NCBI RefSeq assembly: GCF_040954645.1
Contig: NC_092809.1
Location: forward strand, 135,087,914 to 135,151,913
DNA: 64,000 nucleotides
Source of the DNA: Diabrotica undecimpunctata
Lineage: Eukaryota > Arthropoda > Insecta > Coleoptera > Chrysomelidae
Direction: 5' to 3'
Below the pieces are notes generated by a model. The model was not told where the DNA came from. It saw only the letters and a list, made by a program, of their open reading frames with translations, and did no database searches. Positions within the stretch are counted from its first letter, which is position 1, and each line of letters starts with the position of its first letter. A program made the position numbers and the translations under genes. Shown in pieces: positions 24,452 through 35,289 of the stretch.

Positions 24452-24493
24452 CTGTTCTGATGAGACTTATTAAGTCGAAATACGTATCAACAG
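24452..24493 (+). ncRNA. Type I hammerhead ribozyme, copy c
   Basis: The 42 nt are identical to copy b, 398 bp downstream. Predicted cleavage is after C24488. With copy b it would release a 398-nt RNA (24091-24488). Confidence 0.9.
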
Positions 24494-24748
24494 ATACATA
24501 GACGCTTTGTACGTGAAATCAAATCTTTGCTGTCTTTTTCATTTTATTCGGATCTACTCTGTATGAGTACAAGATACAAATTCGTTAAGGATTTCTGCTT
24601 AGTTAATAGACATATCGTGGAATGCAAATTTTAGATTCCCCATGTCTCTATTAACATCTTTATCAACGTCTGTTATACCTTGCAATTTTAGAAGGTTCAG
24701 ATTAAAGCAGAAATCTGAATTTGTTTCGAAACTATCTTACCGATTGAT

Positions 24749-25060
24749 TATATAATCGATTACAGAAAACCAAAGTTACTACTGTAATCCACAGAATTAA
24801 ATCTTAAAAATTTCAGTAGGCAGGACATTTAGCGAGAAGAACTGAGAATAGATGGTCCACTAGAATAGCACTGTGATATCCAAGAGGCGTCAAGAGACCA
24901 AGAAGACTTCCAAATTGAAGATGAAATGACTATGACACAACGGACTTATGACATAAAGGAAAAAAGCCGGTACCACATGGCACAGAAAAGCAAATATAAG
25001 ACAATCGTGGGCAGAAATGAAGAACGGCTATGTATTACGCTGAGATTGATGGTAATGATT
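24749..25060 (+). pseudogene. RTE/BovB-like LINE, 3' portion of the split copy
   Basis: It resumes with the 9-bp duplicated target, then KTKVTTVIHRIK, QAGHLARRTENRWSTRI, YPRGVKRPRRLPN and GQKRTAMYY-like residues, the normal end of the BovB-like tail. It joins exactly to the part left of 23801. Confidence 0.75.
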
Positions 25061-25659
25061 AATGCCTAGTCATTCTCCTAGCTACTAGCCCAAATTCATA
25101 GAAGGAGTAGAAGAGGATCGCCAAAGAGGATTCGCTTAAAGAGGCTAGACTACCTGTGAAAGGAATTTTGTAATAAAATATGCCCCAAAATAAAATCAAA
25201 CGGAGAAATGAGGAGCTCAATGTGTTGAGATTAGTTACTCTGGAATTAGATCGAACTCGTTTGAATCGATGGGTCAATATTCATCTGACATTGACCAGAA
25301 TCAGAATTAAATAAACACACGTCGTCGTAATTAAATGCACAAACAAGACAGTAGCCGTGCTCCTCGAGAGACCCGATAACATTTCAAAAGACACGGCTAT
25401 TTGGATAAATAATTATATGAATATGAAGTACGCCAAAAAGTTACAGAGATCAGGAAACCCCCAAATTGCTTCAATAAAAGATATGATATTATCACCCGGT
25501 TGCCTTCCCAGCAAAACCTCACGTAAACGAACAACATTATTAAACAGTAAGCAAAACGTAAGTTATACTTATTATCACTGGCTCTGAACTTTTATGCACC
25601 TTGGTTTTAAGTGCCATTTATTACCTAGACAGTTTGATTCCCATATAGATACTAGAGAA

Positions 25660-25662
<3 letters not shown>
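25061..25662. other. Intron 1 start region, unassigned
   Basis: It contains a 76-codon plus-strand frame (25357-25587) with no recognised motif. It may be retroelement debris. Confidence 0.4.
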
Positions 25663-25728
<66 letters not shown>

Positions 25729-25730
25729 TT
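25663..25730. repeat. (TA)n microsatellite, imperfect
   Basis: About 33 TA units with an ACA interruption, 160 bp downstream of coding exon 1. Confidence 0.9.
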
Positions 25731-25887
25731 ATATACGACTACCAATATCTAAAATGTCTAAGCCTCTATGTTGATCTATATTAAACGGTTATCAAAATTC
25801 TACAAAACACACGTAACTGTTTAAAAAGTTATTACAAAAATGCCAAACTTTTTTTCTTGACAAATATATAAAAAAAGTTGTTCTTAC

Positions 25888-26109
25888 CTGCACAGCATTT
25901 CCAATTGACATCTCTAGATTCAAAATAACCTTATTTGTACTAGTTGGGACTATAATCTGAATTTCTCCATACAAGCCGTTCTGATTGTCGTATTGGTAAC
26001 GAAATATAGACGGACAAGGACTTTCCACGTTTTGAGATCTGATTCCTAGGCTATTGAGTATTATCAGATAAGCTATTAAAAATAAAACTAATTCTGTTCG
26101 ATAAGTCAT
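25888..26109 (-). CDS. gd-like serine protease, coding exon 1 (signal peptide and start of GD_N domain)
   Basis: This exon encodes 74 residues. The start ATG sits in an ACAAAATGA context and is followed by a hydrophobic stretch (LVLFLIAYLIILNSLG) typical of a signal peptide, so the product should be secreted. After cleavage the sequence has VESPCPSIFRY and GLYGEIQI, which match the opening of GD_N domains (Ser-Pro-Cys-Pro, then a Tyr/Gly-rich strand). The exon ends GCTGTGCAG before GTAAGAAC, a strong donor in phase 0. The open frame reads past the donor for a short distance, but those residues lose family resemblance. Confidence 0.85.
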
Positions 26110-26191
26110 TTTGTACAGTAAACTGTAACGTTATATCACAAATATATAAATAAATAAAAATCTTAATCTATAATAAATAAATATTTATGAG

Positions 26192-26199
26192 TTTATATA
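26192..26199 (-). promoter_or_regulatory. Candidate TATA box for the gd-like gene
   Basis: The minus strand reads TATATAAA about 83-90 bp upstream of the start codon. A start site about 30 bp downstream would leave a 5' leader of roughly 55 nt. The region is AT-rich, so chance matches are likely. The alternative is a spliced leader, since TTACAG lies 15 bp upstream of the ATG. Confidence 0.3.
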
Positions 26200-26439
26200 T
26201 ACAACAAAAAGCGTTGATGTGTGCCTTTGTTCAGACTTGGGGTAGTTTGAGGTAGAAGACGTGTTTAGCCTGAAACAAAAACAATTAATAAATAAATATA
26301 CCAACAAAAATGTTGCAATAATAAATATTAAGTGACTATGTGACAAATTCTACTTGATGGAGAGATAAGATAAATCATTATTATTTTAGTATATCTTCTT
26401 ATTGCCATGCTCATATAGTGCATTGGCGAATTTGCGAAT

Positions 26440-27465
26440 TATCTTAAGGCCAGACGTCTGTCTTTTGCGGCATGCAAACATTTTTGCCCTCTTGTGTACG
26501 TAAGAGGAGTCTACGGCGCCAAAAATTTCTTAATCAACAGCTTGTGGTCAACAGTATGGGGTTCTCAGTTTTTTAGACAAGCTATGCCACAAAACAGATT
26601 CAAGGATATTATAAAATATCTCAAATTTGACGTAAAGCAAACGAGATCTGATCCATTGAAAACCAACAAATTTGCTTTAGCCTCTGCGGTTTGGAATGGA
26701 TTTTTAGAAAATAGTAGTGCATGTTACAAACCGAGAATAAACCTCACCGTGGACGAACAACTACTCTATTTTAAAGCCAAGCGCCAGTTCACACAATACA
26801 TATGAAATAAGATGTATGGCCTGAAATTTTGGCGTTTGGCTTGCGTGAAATCAAAATATAAAGATACAGGTGTTGGTAAACACGTTCTTTTGCAGATAAT
26901 AGAAAATCAACTAGGAAAGGGCAAAAAGGTTACGCCAGATAAGTACTTCACATTGACAAAATTCACCAAGGCATTGCCAAAGAAATCAACAAGTCTTGTG
27001 GGTAGTTTGAATTGAAACAGAAAGGATGTTTCTCTAAGTGCAAAACGTGAAAATCGAGAATTGTATGTTATCCATATATTCCAAAGCGACGAAAATATGT
27101 CACTGCATACCAAGGTAAGAGTTACAAAAATGTGCTTTTGTTGAGCTCGTTGTATCAATCAGTGGATGTTGCTGTCGATGGAAAAAAACTTTCTGAAGCA
27201 GTAAGTTTTTATAATCAAACCAAATCTGAGGTTGATGTAGTGGACCAAATAACGTGTGTTTATTCTACAAAAGTTGCTTCAAGACGATGACTTATGTACA
27301 TATTTTATAATATTCTTGACTTAGAAGCCATAAATGCATGCATTATTTATAAAGAAGTAGGTTGAAAATATTTTGTAAAGGCAATTCTGTAACAAGGCGA
27401 TGTGTAATAAATGCCGAAAACTGCAAAGTGTATGGTGTTCCAAATGTTTAATGTTTAAACAATGA
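26440..27465 (+). pseudogene. piggyBac (PGBD-type) transposase, 5'-truncated and broken
   Basis: Open blocks show GVYGAKNFLINSLWSTVWG, RQAMPQNRFKDIIKYLKF, FALASAVWNGFLENSSACYK, INLTVDEQLLYFKAKRQFTQ, then YGLKFWRLACVKSKY, KKVTPDKYFTLTKFTKALPK and STSLVGSLN. Further frames keep VDVVDQITCVYSTK-like and FYNILDLEAINACI residues and end with a Cys-rich CNKCRKLQSVWCSKC motif, the C-terminal zinc-binding tail of these transposases. The catalytic Asp of TVDEQL survives. The N-terminal acidic region is missing. Confidence 0.88.
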
Positions 27466-28110
27466 AACTAAAAAAATTAAATGAGATTCTATAGTCAAGA
27501 GTGAATATAATTTCTTTAAACTTGGTTTTAATTGATTTAAGAACTTGAGGCCAAAATAATCCCTTCTTGCTTTTTGGGTGGGTATGATAAGCCCGACTTT
27601 CTAGTGTTAAAAATTAGTGCTAGTGCCCGTTCTTTTCCTTTTCTTTTTCGTTTTCTCTTTATATCTTGGGCCTGTTCCAAACTTCCTAATAGTTTAGTAT
27701 TAGATAACAGAGAAACTACTTAGTGTAATATTTCCTGGTGCTTAATGTATACCAATGATAAAGTGTTATAGTTTATTTTTATGAACGAGAGAGTAATTAG
27801 CATAATTTTAACTGGTAGCTCCGACCACTCCATGGGCGTGCTCAAGATTAATTGAAAAATTACTTTGAATAATTGTAAAAAATAAATGAATTATTTCAGT
27901 GTTATAAAGTGTTATGTGTATGTAAACAAAAGTGACCTCTTTTATCACACACTATATTAGAACTGACTGGCCTACATTAAAAAGGGTTTTAAAAAATTCA
28001 CATTTTTTTTAATTTTTAAAAATTACAAAAGAGAAAAAGAGTTTTTAAAACCGTCTAAGGTATGTTAAATAGATGAATAAAAATATTAATACAAAACTTA
28101 CAGCTACTTG
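27466..28110. other. Spacer between piggyBac and DDE_3 transposase
   Basis: AT-rich, with no frame or inverted repeat I could assign. It should include the 3' non-coding part of the following minus-strand transposon. Confidence 0.4.
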
Positions 28111-29425
28111 TTACAAATCCAAATCAGACTCAGAAGATGAACTTTCAGAACCAAGATTTATAATAACTGGCTCGATCATTTTATCAGTAATATTGTCCAG
28201 CTTCCACATTTTTTTCTCTTCTTTAATAGTGTGATTTACTGCCTTTTCCCAGTTTTCAGGTTTTACATTATTTACGGCCTCCAAAAACAACTGTTTAACA
28301 TCATGAATTTTAGAGTGGTATTTTTTCTTGAAACTTTACTCTTTATCTGTGCCCATACCAGTTCAATCGGGTTTAATTCACAATGATATGGTGGGGATCT
28401 AAGTACTGTCATTCCACGATTTTTGGCAATTTCATCAATTTCGTATTTTTTAAATTTTTCTTTATGAAGGGCACACAACGAATAAAGTTCCGTTCTTATA
28501 GATCCGGGATGGTACGTAATATTTTTTGAACTCAGCCAATTCTGCAAGTCTTTTTTTAACCACTTGGTTGTGGGCAGTCCTTCTATAAGTCTGGAGTGAT
28601 AACTTGCATTATCCATTACTATTACACAGTTCTTAGAAAGAAGATCTATCATTTGTTCGAACCATTCTTGAAAGACATCAGCGTTCATGTCTTCATGGTA
28701 GTCACCGGTACGAGTTGATTCAAAAGTTAATAAACCACCTTCAACAAAACCGTCTGAACTGCCAATGTGTACTATTATCAGCCTGCGTCCCTTTCCTGAT
28801 GGTGGGTTTAAACCAGTAGATAAGTTATTTACAAAAGCGTGCCTTTGACTTGTAACAGTTTCATCCTGCCAAAATTTATTTGGTGTATGACCCTCGTTGA
28901 TCCATGTTTCATCAAGATAAAATATTTTTCTTTTTTGGTTTCTCATTTCCTTTATGGTTCTTAGAAAATGTCTTCTCCATATGACAATATCGCTTCTTTC
29001 TAATAAAATAGACTTTCTGGGATTCTTTTTCCAGCGGAAGCCTATTTCTTTTAAAAGTTTCCATAACCCTTATCATCTCGAACTGAGACAAGAACTTTAT
29101 CCAATGTTGGAAATTCTTGTCTAAAGAAGAATTAATGCACTTTCCGTCGAAGTCCTTCTTTAAAATGATATTCTATTTGAAATTTTGGTTTCCCTGGAGC
29201 ATTACGTGGCATTTGAAAACTACCACATTTCTCTTCTTTAATAACTCTGTAAATCGTAGATTTCCCAACACCAAGTGTACTGCTAACTAACTCAACGGTC
29301 TCATCAACACTTTCACATAAACGTTTGTCTGTAAATGATTTAAAACAATTAAATATTAATGTTTTTTCATTAACTGTTAGAGGACCAATTTTTCGGCGTT
29401 TACACGGCACTTCCAAATTTTCCAT
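28111..29425 (-). pseudogene. DDE_3-type (IS630-like) transposase, nearly intact with frameshifts
   Basis: The start MENLEVPCKRRKIGPLT leads to a helix-turn-helix segment (ETVELVSSTLGVGKSTIYRV). After a frameshift comes GFRWKKNPRKSILLERSDIV and then the 224-aa open catalytic part: KIFYLDETWINEG (Asp), NCVIVMDNASYHSRL (Asp) and PPYHCELNPIELVWAQIKSK (Glu). Another frameshift leads to the C-terminus VNNVKPENWEKAVNHTIKEE, ending in an acidic Ser-rich tail SESSSSESDLDL. The total of about 438 codons matches a full-length protein. The catalytic triad is intact. Confidence 0.85.
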
Positions 29426-29668
29426 AACACTAGTATACACAATAAACTGCACCTTGCAACTGAAGTACCTACTTTTAGTGAACTGTTAAGAATTTTGAAT
29501 ACGCCACTTGGACCTTCCTATATACAAAATGGAAAAACCCACTATCACATTTTCTGTGGAATAAGTTTAGAAGGTAATTATCTAGTCAATTACTGTCGTA
29601 GATTCCTGGAATTAAAGAATTAAATGTTTGATTGTTGAAACCCTTACTTCGTGGAATGCACTCATTTC

Positions 29669-29696
29669 AGATAAAATAAAACGTTTTATTTTATCT
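29669..29696. repeat. Perfect 28-bp palindrome
   Basis: The half-site AGATAAAATAAAAC is followed immediately by its exact reverse complement. It could extrude a cruciform or mark a fused pair of terminal repeats. Confidence 0.9.
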
Positions 29697-29740
29697 AAAG
29701 AATTATCTTTATTTTGCAAATAGGGAGGTACTTATTAAAC

Positions 29741-29768
29741 TTTTATTGGTTATATATAACCAATAAAA
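29741..29768. repeat. Second perfect 28-bp palindrome
   Basis: The half-site TTTTATTGGTTATA is followed by its exact reverse complement, 44 bp from the first palindrome. Confidence 0.9.
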
Positions 29769-31154
29769 TAAACATCTTACATTTCTTGCAAATTCATTAG
29801 TACCTGTTAACCTCCATCACTCCGACACTGGCAACCTTATTTAGGGATTAGTAAGCCCCACAACTATTGTATTCTATTCTGCTCCAACCTTTATACCTGG
29901 TGGTCATACTCAATTTAAAATTGTTTTCCTATATACTTCTGTAAACTTGTTGACAAATATCTGTTTTTCATTGAGTCACCCGTATCAACAGTTTAGGGAT
30001 TTGCATACATAATTTATTGTTTTATTACTCTCTCATACATAAAAATACACTATAGTAGGAAATACTGAAATGGATTTAGAACAAAAACTAAAACAGTTGA
30101 AACAAGTTCTTGAAGCAAACGGTTAGTTCTTAGTTAGACATAAAAGGAGTCTTTGGAATATTCATTGGATGGTAAATCGATTGTGAAAAGTAATAGTTTT
30201 AAGTACTTATGTAAAGGGTATATAGCGGGATGAATGAGGTAAGATGAATGAATGAAGAAAGCGAGGGTGTGTTGTGTGACAGAAATACATACTAGAATAT
30301 TGGTCACAAGCTCTTGAAGGAAAAGTTTGAAGAAATTTAAGGATAATACCTGAGTATTTAGAATATTTATTTTAAGTAAATTGATTGCAAATGATAGTTT
30401 TAAGACTCAAGAATAGATATTATACAGTTATGGGGATATGGATGAAGATGCATGCAGTAGAATTAAAACCACCGGATCCATGCAATGGAAAGATTGTTAT
30501 GTGATAGAGAGATTTCACAAAAAACCTCCCAGATACTTAGTCATAGATATCTTTTTATGCTATTTTATCTACTCTACCATTGAGCTTTTCTTTATATATC
30601 ATAAAAATATACCACACATGTGGTATATTTTTAATATTTTCATTATCATTCAATAAAATATTATTTGTAAACATGTATTTAAACAATTAGAAATCAATTA
30701 TTAAAATATTATTCAAACATTATGTATTTCATTTGTAAAACATTTTTTATTATGTACCCAACTGCTATTTTGCAATAGCATTTCCAAGGTAATGAATTCA
30801 GAATAATTTTAACACTTTTTATACAGTTGCAATGGTTTTATGACAAAATAACTTTAACCTTTTGATTACTAACAAATAGACATCCGGATTTAAAGGTAGA
30901 TATTGATATTATAATCGATTGATGCTTATGTTACAAACAATAGGATTTGCGAGTTACATAATACGATCAGTTATACAGGTTATACAGGGAGTTTCACAGA
31001 TATCTCTGAAAATACTTGACTTTAAAATGTGAAAATTTGCATTTCCTGATAAATACATGTCGCTGATATACGTCCAAAATAAAGTTATAGCTCGCTATAA
31101 CTTTCGGTAAAATCGGAAATGGACATCAACTTTTTATTAGTTTTAATAGAACAT
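29769..31154. other. AT-rich segment with weak exon-like pieces
   Basis: Mostly featureless. An ATG at 30070 opens MDLEQKLKQLKQVLEAN before a GTTAGT donor-like site. At 30426 an ATTATACAG acceptor-like site precedes a frame with DEDACSRIKTTGSMQWKDCY. The two could be exons of an unknown plus-strand gene, but neither matches a family I know. Confidence 0.25.
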
Positions 31155-31837
31155 TATTCGCTCCGTGCGTGACCATGGTAGGGGTACCTTGAAACGATGC
31201 CAGCGTGCGTAGCGGCCAAATATGACAAAATTGGACCTTTTGGCTGCTTTTGGATCCTTTTACGCATAAATTTTATCAAAAATGGGTGCAAACACATGTT
31301 GCGTATTTAATTGTACTAATAATAACAAAAATAGTGAGTGTAGTTTTATAGGTTTCCAAAGATTACATATAAATTAAAGAAAAGAAAAAGATGGATTCGT
31401 GCTATTAATATGAAAAAGTAAATATCACATAATTTCATTTTTATGCAATTGAAAATGAAAAATTTAAATAATTTACCTTAAATGATATTTCATAAGGTTT
31501 CAAGCTAACTGCAGCCTGCCAGATGACTTTAGCTTTTATATCATAATTTTTACTATTATTGTTTTTAATTACATGCTCTTCCACATGCAAAAACTTGATT
31601 TGCCAGTACTAGATTTTTCCGTTTGGGGTTGAAAAGATAAAGTTGATGAATTTTTGGAAACCTAGTTTTTAATACTAAATTTATTTTGTACATAAACTGA
31701 AAAATATAATTAAAAAACTAATTATTAATAATTGTCAATTTCGTATCTATTTAACATATGTTTAACCTCAAATTGGGAGGTCCAAAACTGTCAGATGAAG
31801 GCGGTAGATGTCGCGTCAGTCACGCACGGAGCGAATA
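31155..31837 (+). mobile_element. Short inverted-repeat element encoding a THAP-like zinc finger
   Basis: The 19-bp perfect terminal inverted repeat TATTCGCTCCGTGCGTGAC is found at 31155-31173 and, inverted, at 31819-31837. If the outer TA is read as target duplication, the ends are TTCGCTCC. Inside, an ATG at about 31283 opens MGANTCCVFNCTNNN, FIGFQRLH and, after a stop, KRKRWIRAINMKK. This has the Cys-x4-Cys start and Trp of a THAP DNA-binding domain. THAP domains belong to P-type transposases, but P elements leave 8-bp duplications, which I do not see. It is non-autonomous: no catalytic domain fits in 680 bp. Confidence 0.65.
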
Positions 31838-31842
31838 TACTA

Positions 31843-33713
31843 CAGTGAAACATAGATAATTCGAATCTCGGGAACAATAAAAAAATTCGAATTATCCAAA
31901 AATTCGAATTAAAAATATATCCACAAAAAACAAAGATACCTACAAAAACATTTGTAAACGATAAAAATCAACAATAGTTGACTATTTTTATCGCTTGCAG
32001 ATGTTTTCCTTGCTATTCTTGCGCGAATTTTGTCAACCAAAAACATGGGCCAACAAAATTTGGCCAAGAATACCAATTAAAACATTTGCAAACTATAAAA
32101 AATGGTCAATTATTGTTGATTTATTGGTATTTTCGGCCAAATCTTGGCCGATAAAAAATGCACAGTGGGAAAGGCTCATTAAAACAATAAAACATTTGGT
32201 CTCAAGAAATTTATTGAAAGTGAAAATACATATTTGTTACAATTAATGAAAAGACAGACTAATTTTTTCGAAAGAAATTCGAAATTTTTAGCTGCTTTTT
32301 AGAATTTAGTTTCTTGATAATGACAAATGATTCTAAGATGTTCATTGAACTAAAAATATAGCGACTTACGTCATTTTTACTTTCAAAGTGCCGTCTAAGT
32401 TGCGTGATATGGTTTATTCGGCGTATATGTAATCCGCAACTGATGACGCGTCGTCTTCATCACTCTTTTGTTTTTCATCATTATCCTTAAGAACTTCAGC
32501 GATGATCTCTGCATTGGTTATTTCAACACATGCTCCAACATCTTTATCCACGTTGACAAAATCTTCATAAGAGATGGCAGGATCAGAAATGACGTCCCCG
32601 CAACAGTCAACTAAAAGCAGCTCTTCTGCTAAAGTGTCTTTTGCATCCCCCTTTTTTTATGAAACCAACTTTTTTGAAACAGTGTTTGATCGTTTTCAGC
32701 GTTACTTTCTCTTAAGCATTCTTACACATTTGGGATGCTTGTAGAATGTCTAACATTATTTTAAGGGAGTCGCAATCTTCCGTCAGCATGTTTTCAACCA
32801 AAAAACCCCTGTAAAAATGTTTAATATTTTTTATGACACCCTGGTCCATAGACTGGAGAACTGAAGTCATGTTGGCAGGAAAGAAATATATTTTACATTT
32901 TACATCAGTGCGATAGTGTTGTCAATAAATAAAATAACTTTTCTTTTTTCTTTAATGAACTTTTTGTCTAATTTTTCAGCCATTTCTCGAAAAGATCACT
33001 AGTCACCCAAGCTCTTGCGCTGCTCACATATTCCACTGATTTTGACTTGACGTTTTTAAAACAACGCGGATTAACCGGCTTGCCAATCATCAGTAGAGGC
33101 AGTCTTTCTGATCTGTCCATGTTTGTACCAATTAGGAGAGTGACTCTTTCTTTACTTAGTTTTCCTCCATGACATTTATCGTTTTTAAATGCCAGTGTTC
33201 TGTCAAGAGTGCATTTAAAAAAAAGGACCCATCTTATCAACTTTGAAGATATCTCTTTCATCTATATCCTGAGTCATCTCCTCCAAATATGTTTTCCATT
33301 GGTTGGCTTCTTGCTGGTTATCGGCCCCACTTTCTCCACAAATGGATTTGAACGAAATTTTGTTGCGTTCTTTGAAGTCATCGAGCTACCCTGTACTCGC
33401 GTTCAAATTGTTTTTCCCCAATTACATAACAAATTGTTCAGCTTTGCTTCTTATAAGGGGACCACTCATAACTGTCTACATTTGGATTTTCTGGCTCCCT
33501 TAACCTTTTTCGATCTTTACCGCACTCACTTTCACTGTTGATAATTTTTTCTTTATTCTTCAAGTAGGTGGATAATGTGTTTTGGAGGAATTCCAAAGTC
33601 CTTGGCAATCTCATATTTTTTCTTCGTTCCTTTTTCTACTTCTTTAATTGCCGCTATTTTTTTTCCGATAACGTCAAAGTTTTGTATGTTCGAAGTTTAC
33701 CATGCGACGACAT
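31843..33713 (-). pseudogene. Tigger/pogo (CENP-B-like DDE_1) transposase and left end
   Basis: The start MSSHGKLRTYKTLTLSEKK at 33713 opens a CENP-B-like helix-turn-helix (YEIAKDFGIPPKHIIHLLEE). The catalytic part (32968-33261) reads LDRTLAFKNDKCHGGKLSKE, VTLLIGTNMDRSERLPLLMI and KPVNPRCFKNVKS, which are Tigger hallmarks. The remainder to about 32390 is frameshifted. The left end begins CAGTGAAACATAG preceded by TA, fitting Tigger-type termini, directly next to the THAP-like element. The right terminus was not found. Confidence 0.82.
31944..32008. repeat. Imperfect stem-loop within the Tigger 3' region
   Basis: One arm has AAACGATAAAAATCAACAAT and the other TTGACTATTTTTATCGCTTG, giving about 25 paired bases around a short loop. 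A related AT-rich inverted block follows at 32080-32150. Confidence 0.5.
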
Positions 33714-34065
33714 CTTCGCTCAATACGAAGTGACATACTGACGTGATATGCGGTGACCGTAATACCGGCGCTAGGGTTTTCGTTACGGACAGACATACAG
33801 ACATACAGAATAAGCAAATATATTACATACTGTGAGTTTTTATTTGTCTGTAAATATGTTCGATGTAATAATTGTCTTTAATAACAATTTTAGTGCATTA
33901 CTGATGAAGCTAAAAAACAGTAGCGCGAAATATTTATAGAATAGAACTGTTTATCATCTACAATTTTTATTTAAAAATTTTGTCTAGAAGGCATACGCAA
34001 AAAACTATGTTTTTCACTTTTTACCCTTTACCATTCTTTTACTTTACCCCTCATATATCTTTTAG
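33714..34065. other. Unassigned spacer
   Basis: It contains short GACAGACATACAGACATACAG repeats near 33786 and otherwise AT-rich sequence. No gene seen. Confidence 0.4.
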
Positions 34066-34069
34066 AATC

Positions 34070-34640
34070 CGAGTGGATTACCTGAGCCCTCTGTTGTTCA
34101 ACCTGAATATGGATGAAATATTAAAAAAGTAAGAACGAAAAAAGAATACAAAATGGGAGAAAAACAACTTTAAATAATCCGCTTAAAACAACTTAAAATA
34201 ATTCGCTATGCAGACGCAGCAATACTAATATTTCAAAATGATGCATATTTACAACGTATGCTGTATTAATTTAATATAACTGCCACGAAATTTACCATGT
34301 TAACTTCCCCAAAAAAGACAAAACGCAAGGTTATAAAAACAAATCTACTAAGATGTAAATTGGAGCTGAAGGGTCAGATAATAGAACACATGATGGATCT
34401 AGCTACAGAAAGCTCGAAATGGAAGTGGAAGATCAAGTGAATAGAGTAAACAGAGCCCAAGAGCCTGAATGAAACAATATAGACAAATAAAAGTATCGGG
34501 AATTTACAATACACTCATCAGACCAATATTGATATAAGCGGCAGAAACACGAGCTGATAAAGAGAGAACAAAAAGAATGCTAGAAACAACAGAAATGAAA
34601 ACTGATGGAACGATCAAATAAGCCGAATGACAACAAATAC
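34070..34640 (+). pseudogene. RTE/BovB-like RT catalytic fragment and tail, decayed
   Basis: YLSPLLFNLNMDEILKK, then the catalytic-box region IIRYADAAILIFQNDAYLQR (second Asp changed to Ala), then LLRCKLELKGQIIEHMMDLA and, in broken frames, RVNRAQEPE and IYNTLIRPILI. It is 5' truncated just upstream of the RQG..LSP motif. Confidence 0.72.
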
Positions 34641-35285
34641 AATAGTAAACATGGCGAGATAATGGTAGTGCCTTGGATATATTCATGTTTAATATACGTT
34701 TATATTCAACTTAATACTAAACAAAAAAATTCGGGATCAGTTTTATTTTTATGACTGACAGACAAGCAAACCATTTATTAACATCACACATTAATTTTTG
34801 ATAAAACGCCCAATCACACAATTTTTTCTTATGTAACAACTATAATGCAAAAAGAAATTTTTGAATGTATCGTTCTTTGCTTCATTACTTTCTTTTTGTT
34901 TCTGAAACACCTGGTTTAGTCCAGTAAACATACGAAACTAAAAATAAACTTCTTATAAAAGGAACGATTTTAACTTTCACTGGAGTGCATTATTTACACT
35001 CTCACTTTTTTGAGAATTACGTAATGTTTAATAGGATTGCACATACAGTGTTTGTGCCTTGTATTGTATTAAATACGTAATATGAATGTAATACAATATA
35101 ATTGTATTTATATTGATATCCAATATTATATAGCAATAAAATTATTGTTTCACGGGAACAAAAAAATCTTTGGTCAGTTTGTTGAAATTTATAAATTATT
35201 TTAACTGTCGAAATTGTGAATCTTTTTATTTTCTCTTATATTTTTTTGCAATAAAACCGAATTCAGGGCACCGGATTTTGTCCTG
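34641..35285. other. Nothing recognised
   Basis: AT-rich spacer with no supported feature. Confidence 0.5.
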
Positions 35286-35289
35286 TGCT

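Larger units (their letters stand above)
23801..24748 (+). mobile_element. Retrozyme/Penelope-type insertion with three hammerhead ribozymes
   Basis: A 948-bp insertion with a 9-bp target duplication TATATAATC (23792-23800 and 24749-24757) splits an RTE copy. From 23988 on, the plus strand holds almost two tandem copies of a 398-bp unit, each with one hammerhead ribozyme. Left of that, 23801-23987 holds the same unit in inverted orientation: one complete ribozyme plus a further partial copy that starts in the ribozyme's 3' half. No protein frame is present. Animal retrozymes and the pseudo-LTRs of Penelope-like elements are the known carriers of type I hammerheads with a minimal stem III; the inverted head is also Penelope-like. 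Which of the two it is remains open. Confidence 0.85.

Noticed and set aside
33904..33950. CTGATGA ... GCGAAATATTTATAG, hammerhead-like string
   Set aside because: Stem II cannot pair next to the core (A opposite C) and stem III gives no U-H cleavage site, so the match is to short core words only.
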